Part shown: positions 1 through 5,766 of the stretch, piece by piece
How the letters are laid out: the number at the start of each line of letters is the position of its first letter
Position numbering within the stretch: the stretch's first letter is position 1
From: CBDUUP01 sp965370435
GTDB taxonomy: Bacteria > Chloroflexota > Anaerolineae > Anaerolineales > UBA11579
Length of the DNA stretch: 8,258 nt
Assembly: GCA_965370435.1 (NCBI GenBank)
Contig: CBDUUP010000194.1
Span: 1-8,258, forward strand
Reading direction: 5' to 3'
Notes under the pieces: generated by a model
The model's input: the letters and a program-made list of their open reading frames with translations, nothing else
Databases searched by the model: none
What the model was told of the DNA's origin: nothing
Program-made: the position numbers and the translations under genes

Positions 1-1549
1 GACCATAACATATCAAGAGGTCCTCGGTCATGTCCCCTTCTTCATCAAAGGCCAACTTGTCAGTTCCTTTATTAGCGGCTCGCCATATATTATCTATACT
101 CTGCCGATCAATGATTAATGATCTTTCCAGTTTTTGCAACAACCCGTGTAGTTCATCATCTTCTAAGTCAAAATCTCCTACACGATCCAAATAACCCTCG
201 CCATCTTCAGCCTCTATGGCCCTATCTAATGCTTCCAAATTAAAAGCGAATATTGGTTTAGATTTGCAATTTTCATCCCACAAAAATCGGACAAGGAAGT
301 TATGGTTTAATAAATATTGTGCTTCTTGAGAAATCTCAATTTCAACAATTCCTTGTTCGATATGAATAATTTTTAGTGGGATTATCAGAGTGCCAATCGC
401 AAGGTGTACCGTCTCAAAATCCTTCAAATCCCCCTTATAAAACAACGTCATTTTATAGCCTCGCCACTCTGCACCTAATAACTGCAACTCTGGAATTTTT
501 CCATTTCCGTAATCACTGCTACCCAAATACTTCAAATCCAATTCTGATACATCTTTTGATGTAGGATGAATTGTCAATGCTTCAAATAAAGGATCAAACT
601 CTTCCCTTTCCCCAACAATCATAGTCGCTAACTCAAAATTTCCCCGCGGAGGAATCGTCAAGAATCCACTTCTGGACAAATTAGGCGAACCCTGTAAGCA
701 AACAGACTTTGACGCTGTTTTAGCTACATACATTTTATTATGAAGGAAAACAGTATCATCCGCCTTTTCAACAAGGCGAATTATTACATGACTTGACGCT
801 TCGATAATGATTTTTTCTAAGGTCTTTGGATCAATAGAAGTTTGACCATTTTGCAAAAGAATTTCCGTAGTATCAGGTTTCAATTCTTCTAATAGTTTCT
901 TAAGAGCAAGTGCTTTTTCGTCGTAAAAAGGTACAAGAATTGTTAATTCCTCAACCGTTTCATCCCCTATTGCATCCATAAATTGCTCCAAAAAGGATCT
1001 TTCTAAATTTGAACGCAACACCCCCGCCCGATTGGCAACACCCTTATAAAGCCAGGGCGAATCCACAAAAATTTTATTAATTTGTTTTGTTGTTCTTTGT
1101 TGAAGGTGTTCACCTTCAACCAATCTCTCTAAATAATCTCGAGCATCAATAAATACCGATAGGTGATTAGTGTATTTAGGATTATAATCATATTGGACAA
1201 ACATTTCTCCACCGGACGCATATCCCCCAAAACCTAAATTCCCACTTCCAACCAAAAGTCTGCCAGCATTTTGAGAAGTCAACAAAATCATTTTGGAGTG
1301 AAAAGTTGATGTAAAAACTCCATTGATAATATACTTTTGATTTGCCCAACGCACATCAAGTGATTCTTCAAATCCTAGATTTGAATCTAATAATCTAATG
1401 CCATCTGCAATGATGATAATATTTTGACACCGCTTATCTAGCACCCTCCAAATCGCTCTCTCAAAAAAGGGTAGATCGGCACCATAAGTTAAAAAAACCG
1501 CATTTTTCCATTTCCCTTCTAATTGTTTTGGTAATTCCAAAGGATTCAA
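1..1549 (-). CDS. Phospholipase D-like protein with two HKD-type motifs, 3' end beyond the window
   Basis: The frame is open for 516 codons, from the TTG at 1549 to the left edge, and no stop was found when the whole frame was read. Two half-motifs of the phospholipase D superfamily are visible: H84-x-K86 followed by G101-S-G-N104, and H270-x-K272 followed by G287-S-P-N290. In both, H to G is 17 residues, as expected for two homologous halves that fold together into one active site. Between them are a strand with PFYD (207-210) and a TSIDP segment (237-241), which I associate with accessory phospholipase D proteins found near nucleases and helicases. Residues 300-516 contain no domain I recognise; an acidic patch lies near 459-466. 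Members of the superfamily cut phosphodiester bonds in lipids or nucleic acids. A nuclease role is inferred here from the lack of any signal peptide or membrane segment and from the gene partner. The gene follows the 553-residue gene with no spacer and is surely co-transcribed. The C-terminus is not seen. Confidence 0.85.
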   Translation of the reverse strand, partial: MNPLELPKQLEGKWKNAVFLTYGADLPFFERAIWRVLDKRCQNIIIIADGIRLLDSNLGFEESLDVRWANQKYIINGVFTSTFHSKMILLTSQNAGRLLVGSGNLGFGGYASGGEMFVQYDYNPKYTNHLSVFIDARDYLERLVEGEHLQQRTTKQINKIFVDSPWLYKGVANRAGVLRSNLERSFLEQFMDAIGDETVEELTILVPFYDEKALALKKLLEELKPDTTEILLQNGQTSIDPKTLEKIIIEASSHVIIRLVEKADDTVFLHNKMYVAKTASKSVCLQGSPNLSRSGFLTIPPRGNFELATMIVGEREEFDPLFEALTIHPTSKDVSELDLKYLGSSDYGNGKIPELQLLGAEWRGYKMTLFYKGDLKDFETVHLAIGTLIIPLKIIHIEQGIVEIEISQEAQYLLNHNFLVRFLWDENCKSKPIFAFNLEALDRAIEAEDGEGYLDRVGDFDLEDDELHGLLQKLERSLIIDRQSIDNIWRAANKGTDKLAFDEEGDMTEDLLICYG

Positions 1550-3211
1550 TTAAATTCTCCCTTTTAAAAACTGTTCACCATCTTCTGTCAAACCATGATC
1601 CGGAAGATGCAAGTCGCCACAATATCCCAATTCAAAAACAGTAGTTGATATCGAATCAAATCGAGAATTCATAAACCCTAAACTATTGTCATGTTGAAAG
1701 AAACGCAATCGCCTCCCCTCCCTCCTAAAACGAAAGGTATTGTCAGGTAATTTCCTTGTAGAAACAATGATATGTTGTTGGATGATAGACTTATCAAAAA
1801 TTAATTTTGCAAATTCATATATACTTGCCCCATCATCAACCATTTTCTTTGTTTGTCGCACAAATCCATTTAAACTCAACCGTCCATCTGTTCCCATTTT
1901 GGATATATCCCACTCAGGCATTTGCCACAGATCCATATGTCCAAAGCGGAGATAAACTAAAGCCAACATCAAAAACATTGCTGGCAGCACCAGCCTTTCG
2001 TTGTATTCATTAGCTCCAATTAATTGATACAAAAGGTGTTCGTTTATTAAACTATGAATATCACAAGATTTATCAAAGGTTTCTCTCGATCCCCCAACCA
2101 CTTTCTCAATCCAGTTTAGAAGCTCAGAAATCCTTGCCTTAGGAGATAATCCAGATGCCATGAAACCGAGCTTAGTTGCAACAATATCGAAACTCAAAGA
2201 ATTTTTAAGATAATCCGATATTTTAGAATGATCTACTGGAACTTTATCGCCGTAATTTTTTAATCCCCAGTAGCAAAAATGGCCCCATAACGTATTTAAT
2301 GCGAAGGCATAGTATTCGCGAGCCTGATACATTCGCCATTGTTTGTGAATAAGGTCCAATTCGGAAATTGGAAGATATTGAATATCAGTTTGAGTTTCAC
2401 CAAAATAAATTAGTTGGCGAAACAGGTCTTGATCTAATGCTGTTTGTCTAGTTTGGTTTGCAATATCTAAAAACATCCGCAATGTCAATTTGCGATAACC
2501 TGATGCCTCATTTGGGCCACCTGCTTCAAATACTTCACGTACAAATTTCCTATCTGATGCGTTATCAGTTTTCAACTGACATAAACATGCTTCATGAATA
2601 TATTCCAAAATAGTATCGCGAGGAATTTCTGCTTGATCTAAGTGAAAATATTCTTGATAATATTCAGTATTTTCTATCTCTTTTCGAAAAGCCGCAGCAA
2701 TTTCTTGTCCAAGATGTTCTGTAGGCAAATCAACGGGATAAGGCAACCCTCTCCCTCCAGGATGTAATAAACCCAGCTCGGCCATAACTGTCCGGTAATA
2801 TAAACCAAACCCTCCTAATGGAGAATCCATGTAGTCCGTTTTTGTATCGTAAGATGGTAATTCTTGAGTTGCGAGGGGTTTAGTCTTCCGCCCCCCGACG
2901 ATATTGCCCATATTTCCATGTTCGGGTTGTTGGCACAAATAAGCGCCAACAGAAAAAATAAACTCTCTTGGACGAAAGAATTTTTTCCATGCGGCTCTAT
3001 TGCGAGGAAGTTCTTTTCGCCAATACTCATCTAAAAGAAATATGTAAAAACTATGATATCGGGGATGAAACGTAAGCACGTTAATGCTTGGGACAAGTGT
3101 CGGTAATATTTGATCAGATGAAACACTACCTAACCCTAGATGATCCCTTCCAGTTTTTCCAGGATACATTTTTGCAACCCAACGAGGAAATCCATTCAGT
3201 TCATCTTCCAT
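1550..3211 (-). CDS. Uncharacterised 553-residue protein, possibly DUF6361-like, partner of the phospholipase D gene
   Basis: I do not recognise the function. The N-terminal block around residues 20-63 (GRDHLGLGSV, then LTFHPRYHSFYIFLLDEY) resembles, from memory only, the opening of DUF6361-type proteins, in which an LGIG-like segment is followed by an R-Y-rich segment. Other conspicuous blocks are GGFGLYYRTVMAELGLL (133-149), REYYAFALNTLWGHFCYWGL (298-317), and a C-terminus (about 485-550) rich in Arg and aromatic residues that ends in LTEDGEQFL. The last part looks like a winged helix and could touch nucleic acid; this is inference. There is no signal peptide; the hydrophobic stretch LPAMFLMLALVYLRF (409-423) is short and more likely a buried helix. 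The start is well supported: AAAGGA (3223-3218) lies 6 bases before the ATG. It is the first gene of the leftward pair and stops directly before the phospholipase D start. Base composition is AT-rich, unlike the kinase and permease genes. Confidence 0.8.
   Translation of the reverse strand: MEDELNGFPRWVAKMYPGKTGRDHLGLGSVSSDQILPTLVPSINVLTFHPRYHSFYIFLLDEYWRKELPRNRAAWKKFFRPREFIFSVGAYLCQQPEHGNMGNIVGGRKTKPLATQELPSYDTKTDYMDSPLGGFGLYYRTVMAELGLLHPGGRGLPYPVDLPTEHLGQEIAAAFRKEIENTEYYQEYFHLDQAEIPRDTILEYIHEACLCQLKTDNASDRKFVREVFEAGGPNEASGYRKLTLRMFLDIANQTRQTALDQDLFRQLIYFGETQTDIQYLPISELDLIHKQWRMYQAREYYAFALNTLWGHFCYWGLKNYGDKVPVDHSKISDYLKNSLSFDIVATKLGFMASGLSPKARISELLNWIEKVVGGSRETFDKSCDIHSLINEHLLYQLIGANEYNERLVLPAMFLMLALVYLRFGHMDLWQMPEWDISKMGTDGRLSLNGFVRQTKKMVDDGASIYEFAKLIFDKSIIQQHIIVSTRKLPDNTFRFRREGRRLRFFQHDNSLGFMNSRFDSISTTVFELGYCGDLHLPDHGLTEDGEQFLKGRI
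1557..1563 (-). promoter_or_regulatory. Ribosome binding site that fixes the TTG start of the phospholipase D gene
   Basis: Read on the minus strand, AAGGGAG ends 7 bases before TTG at 1549-1547. The TTG is the first codon after the TAA stop (1552-1550) of the preceding gene and lies in the same frame, so no start further upstream is possible. The first in-frame ATG is about 86 codons downstream (M87), inside the first HxK motif, so using it would destroy that motif. Confidence 0.75.
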
Positions 3212-3235
3212 TCACTTTCCTTTGTAAATGAAGGC

Positions 3236-3245
3236 TCAAGCTTGA
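3236..3245. promoter_or_regulatory. Perfect 10-base palindrome in the leader of the AT-rich pair, possible operator
   Basis: TCAAGCTTGA reads the same on both strands. It lies between the TATAAT box (3264-3259) and the ribosome binding site (3223-3218), near the expected transcript start, where a bound repressor would block transcription. Palindromes of this length occur by chance several times in a window of this size, so the placement is the main argument. Confidence 0.2.
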
Positions 3246-3258
3246 AAACTTTGTAATC

Positions 3259-3287
3259 ATTATATTCTAATTTTTTGGATACAATCA
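3259..3287 (-). promoter_or_regulatory. Putative sigma-70-type promoter for the 553-residue gene and phospholipase D gene
   Basis: On the minus strand a perfect TATAAT occupies 3264-3259, 47 bases before the ATG at 3211. The position 17 bases upstream (3287-3282) reads TGATTG and is a poor -35; TTGTAT at 3284-3279 matches better but leaves only 14 bases of spacing. The surrounding DNA is very AT-rich, so a chance match is possible. The 94-base gap between the response regulator stop and this gene is long enough for an independent promoter, and I see no clear hairpin terminator in it. Confidence 0.45.
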
Positions 3288-3305
3288 GCTAAGCAACCGA
3301 AATCC

Positions 3306-3986
3306 TCACTCAAACCTATACCCAAACCCTCGTTCGGTGAGAATGTGCTTCGGGTTGCCTGGGTCGGCTTCGATCTTTTTGCGCAAAGCCCAGATATAGC
3401 GTTTCACGTGGTCCATTTCTCCCCGATATTCCTCCCCCCAAACTTCGTTGAGAAGCTGCTCGGTGGGCACGGTGCGCTGGGCGTGATGGGCCAACGTCTC
3501 CAGCAGGCGGTATTCTGTGGGCGTGAGATCAACCACCTCGTCCGCAATCGTCACCCGGCGTTGGTCAAAATCAACGGTCAAGTCGCCGCTCACCCTGTTC
3601 TTGGACTGCCCCGGTGAACTTGTCGTGCGGGCCAAGACCGCGCCTATTCGAGCCACTAACTCTGAAAAGGAGAACGGTTTGGTCACGTAGTCATCCACCC
3701 CCAGGCGGAACCCGCGCAGCTTGTCTATTTCTTCCCCTTTGGCGGTGAGCATGATGATTGGAACGGACGAGTTCTCTCTCAATCGCTTGCACACCTCCCA
3801 ACCATCCATTTTGGGCATCATTACATCCAGCACCACCAGGACAGGATGGGCCTCATTTGCCAAACGCAAGCCCTCCCGGCCATTGTTTGCCACAATGGGT
3901 TGATACCCCGTCATCGTAAGCTGCTCTGACAGCAGCTCAAGTAAGATTGGGTCATCGTCAATCAGCAGGATGGTTTTTTCAGTCAT
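3306..3986 (-). CDS. OmpR/PhoB-family response regulator (226 residues)
   Basis: This is a two-domain transcription regulator. The receiver domain (about 4-120) has the acidic pair D11/D12, the phospho-acceptor D54 in VVLDVMMPKMDG, the switch residue T81 and the conserved K103 followed by PF. The C-terminal winged helix (about 130-226) has the family pattern LTPTEYRLLETL and the recognition-helix and wing segment ending in ERGFGYRFE. The length is normal for the PhoB/OmpR family. I place the start at the ATG at 3986, not at an ATG at 4031 that would add 15 unrelated residues, because the receiver fold begins at MTEKTILLIDDD and GGAGAGG (3998-3992) sits 5 bases before it. The start overlaps the last 8 bases of the kinase gene, so the two are translationally coupled and the kinase is its evident partner. 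The target genes are unknown; the divergent permease is one possibility. Confidence 0.95.
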   Translation of the reverse strand: MTEKTILLIDDDPILLELLSEQLTMTGYQPIVANNGREGLRLANEAHPVLVVLDVMMPKMDGWEVCKRLRENSSVPIIMLTAKGEEIDKLRGFRLGVDDYVTKPFSFSELVARIGAVLARTTSSPGQSKNRVSGDLTVDFDQRRVTIADEVVDLTPTEYRLLETLAHHAQRTVPTEQLLNEVWGEEYRGEMDHVKRYIWALRKKIEADPGNPKHILTERGFGYRFE

Positions 3987-5418
3987 CTTCGCCTCTCCAA
4001 GCGGGCAGCGCAAACGAGAATACGGCCCCAATTTCGGGATGGTTTTCGGCCCAAATGCGCCCTCCTTGAGCTTCCATCAGAATGCGACAGACGTATAAAC
4101 CCAGCCCATAGCCATAAGAAGATTGGGTGTCGCTGCTATCGGCCCGATAAAATTTTTCAAAGACCCGCTCTATCTCATTCAACGGAAGGCCGGGGCCAAA
4201 ATCTCGCACCGAAACCGTGATCTCGTTCTGGTCGGCGCGCAGCTCGATTTCCACTTTTTCGCCGGGAGGAGAGTACTTATCGGCGTTGTCGAGCAGGTTG
4301 GCCAAGACCTCCGCCATCCAATTGGGATCCGCGAACACCAGGGGCAATCCCGGTTTGGCAGGCACATGAATTACCCGGCCAGACGTTCTGGCTCGGACTT
4401 CCTCCACAACGCGCTGGACCAGAGGATATACGGACACCGGCTCAGTGTGTATTTTCAAGTCCCCCGATTCGACCCGAGCGGCGTTCAACACATTCTGCAC
4501 CAGATGGTCCAGCCGGGCGATCTGCTGTTCGAGGATGGTGAACATCCGGGTGCAGGTGGTGTTGATCTTGCCGCAATCCGTCTGCATGCGCTCGACCGAG
4601 CCTTGCATGTTGGTGAGGGGGGCCCGGATTTGATGCGAAACCAGAGAGATGAACTCCGACCGGGTTTGGTCCAGGTGTTGGAGTTCTGAATTGGCCTGAT
4701 CCAGTTGGGCGACCTTCTCCGCCAGGTCGCGGGTGCGCTCGGCGACCAGTTCGTTGAGGCTTTCGTTGAGTTGGCGGATCTCCTCCTCACGGCGTTTTCG
4801 ATTGGTGATGTCCCGCAGAATGACTGACATGCCGATGGGGACACCCTGTTCGCCGGTGAGCTGGGTGGCGGTGAGGTCCACCACGATCTGTTGGTCGTCA
4901 ATGTCCATACAGATCGTCTCGTGGCCGCGCACAAACTCATTTTTGCGAACTGTCTCAGCCAGCCAATTGTATTCAATTACCGCCGCCTCGCCTCCGCCCA
5001 AGAGTTCGTAGAACGGCTGGCCCAGTGCTTCGGGGGCTTTATAGCCAAAGAGAAGCTCGGCGCCGTGGTTCCAAGATTCGATATAACCGGCAGGGTCCAG
5101 CATGAGGATGGCGTCGGCGGAAGCGGTCGTGATGGAAGCCAGGCGGCGCTCACTGGCGCCGACTTCTCGCTCAACTTGCTCTTTTTCATCCAGCCATCTG
5201 CCAAAAACATTGATAACCCAAAATGAGAGCAGCGGGCCTAAGGTGGCATAGAACAATATCTCGATTGCAAAATGGATTTCATCGCCATAAGTATGCTGCA
5301 TCCAGCGGGCCGGCCCGAGTTGGTAAAAGACAACCGCGCTGACCAAGCCTAAAGGTATCGTCCAGCGCATTATTCTGAATCGCTGCCGGAGAGAGTGATA
5401 AATATCGGTATTGTTCAT
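3979..5418 (-). CDS. Membrane-bound PAS-domain sensor histidine kinase (479 residues)
   Basis: Domains in order are: two N-terminal membrane helices (about 18-35 and 50-72) separated by a short loop of about 15 residues, a PAS domain (about 88-210, ending in the RDITNRKR signature), a coiled-coil linker (about 208-255), a HisKA dimerisation domain with the phospho-accepting H262, and an HATPase_c domain. ATP-binding boxes are visible: NLLDNADKYS (374-383), DFGPG (406-410), FEKFYR (420-425) and GYGLGL (436-441). The extracytoplasmic loop is too small for a ligand domain, so sensing is probably by the cytoplasmic PAS domain or within the membrane. The H-box reads HQIRAPL instead of the usual HE(L/F)RTPL, with Gln at the acidic position and Ala at the Thr/Asn position. 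The ATG is preceded by AGGTGA four bases upstream. It is the first gene of a two-gene operon with the response regulator. Confidence 0.95.
   Translation of the reverse strand: MNNTDIYHSLRQRFRIMRWTIPLGLVSAVVFYQLGPARWMQHTYGDEIHFAIEILFYATLGPLLSFWVINVFGRWLDEKEQVEREVGASERRLASITTASADAILMLDPAGYIESWNHGAELLFGYKAPEALGQPFYELLGGGEAAVIEYNWLAETVRKNEFVRGHETICMDIDDQQIVVDLTATQLTGEQGVPIGMSVILRDITNRKRREEEIRQLNESLNELVAERTRDLAEKVAQLDQANSELQHLDQTRSEFISLVSHQIRAPLTNMQGSVERMQTDCGKINTTCTRMFTILEQQIARLDHLVQNVLNAARVESGDLKIHTEPVSVYPLVQRVVEEVRARTSGRVIHVPAKPGLPLVFADPNWMAEVLANLLDNADKYSPPGEKVEIELRADQNEITVSVRDFGPGLPLNEIERVFEKFYRADSSDTQSSYGYGLGLYVCRILMEAQGGRIWAENHPEIGAVFSFALPAWRGEDD
3992..3998 (-). promoter_or_regulatory. Ribosome binding site that decides the response regulator start
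   Basis: GGAGAGG on the minus strand, inside the end of the kinase gene, lies 5 bases before the ATG at 3986. It supports the shorter 226-residue regulator and coupled translation from the kinase message. Confidence 0.75.
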
Positions 5419-5530
5419 CGTTCACCTGCCGCGGAGGGTAGAGAATGTGTTCGCATGGCTTCTTTTTAAACCAGGCGATGAGGGGAAGTATAAAGGAAGA
5501 AGTTGTTTTTCTCTAGGGTTGGTGTTTATA

Positions 5531-5590
5531 ACACCAAGACACCAAGGCACAAAGACGCTAAGTTTTTATTTTTCTTCGTGACTTGGTGGT
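5531..5590. repeat. Degenerate 8-base tandem repeat with an inverted copy, hairpin-forming
   Basis: The left arm is four consecutive 8-base units: ACACCAAG (5531), ACACCAAG (5539), GCACAAAG (5547) and ACGCTAAG (5555). After a T-rich spacer, the right arm carries the same unit on the opposite strand: read on the minus strand, 5589-5574 gives CCACCAAG then TCACGAAG. Bases 5541-5554 pair with 5574-5587 at 12 of 14 positions, leaving a 19-base loop. From memory, CACCAAGACAC-type repeats are common between genes of some environmental bacteria including Chloroflexota. They encode nothing obvious; a REP-like element or structured RNA end are the likely readings. Confidence 0.65.
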
Positions 5591-5638
5591 AAATATTATG
5601 TAACCTACAATTCAATCATTCTGTACAGCATGACAATG

Positions 5639-5647
5639 TGATATTAT
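5639..5647 (+). promoter_or_regulatory. Possible extended -10 promoter element for the permease gene
   Basis: TGATATTAT contains TGn directly before TATTAT, the extended -10 form that tolerates a weak -35. TTCTGT at 5619-5624 is 17 bases upstream of TATTAT and matches poorly. The element would give a leader of roughly 115 bases that contains the 9-base repeat. Confidence 0.3.
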
Positions 5648-5717
5648 CCAAGCTAATGACGCCACTCATCAAAGAGACCTTCAAAAGGGTAAATCCCCTT
5701 ATCGCCGCCCTGCCCTT

Positions 5718-5762
5718 GTTAGTCTAACTAGGCTCACTAGTCCGACCAATCAGACCACTCAG
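5718..5762. repeat. Five degenerate 9-base tandem repeats abutting the permease start codon
   Basis: The units are GTTAGTCTA, ACTAGGCTC, ACTAGTCCG, ACCAATCAG and ACCACTCAG, starting at 5718, 5727, 5736, 5745 and 5754. A sixth partial unit (ACCA) runs into the ATG at 5767. The consensus is about ACYARTCNG, strongest in the last four units. The repeat occupies the place where a ribosome binding site would be expected, and no such site is visible. The period is a multiple of three, but an in-frame TAA at 5725 limits any read-in. Confidence 0.65.
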
Positions 5763-5766
5763 ACCA

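Larger units (their letters stand above)
5419..5766. other. 348-base divergent intergenic region between kinase and permease genes
   Basis: No gene is supported here. The region holds an 8-base-period repeat with an inverted copy (5531-5590), a possible plus-strand extended -10 (5639-5647), and a 9-base-period repeat next to the permease start (5718-5762). For the leftward kinase operon the only candidate seen is a TATACT at 5492-5487, 69 bases before the ATG, without a convincing -35. CTGTACAG at 5621-5628 is an 8-base palindrome of doubtful meaning. Confidence 0.6.

Noticed and set aside
376..564. Plus-strand open frame of 62 codons
   Set aside because: It lies opposite the phospholipase D-like gene, whose frame is intact throughout and carries real motifs.
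1547..1552. One long gene broken by a nonsense mutation
   Set aside because: The well-placed ribosome binding site before TTG and the complete look of both proteins favour two genes, although a split fusion cannot be fully ruled out without homologues.
1..3211. Naming the left cassette as DISARM, Dpd or another known system
   Set aside because: No diagnostic gene of any of these is in the window. The phospholipase D fold alone is too widespread to assign one.
3984..4031. Upstream ATG at 4031 for the response regulator
   Set aside because: It would add 15 residues before the receiver fold and lengthen the overlap with the kinase to 53 bases. The ATG at 3986 has a strong ribosome binding site and matches the family start.
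4123..4689. Plus-strand open frame of 188 codons opposite the kinase gene
   Set aside because: It is antisense to the conserved kinase core (H-box to ATP-binding boxes), and its translation shows no family motif. The kinase explains the open frame.
5621..5628. CTGTACAG palindrome as a regulator site
   Set aside because: An 8-base palindrome is expected often by chance, and no second copy or flanking symmetry was seen.
5718..5762. CRISPR-like array
   Set aside because: The units are only 9 bases long, degenerate and without spacers. There are no cas genes.
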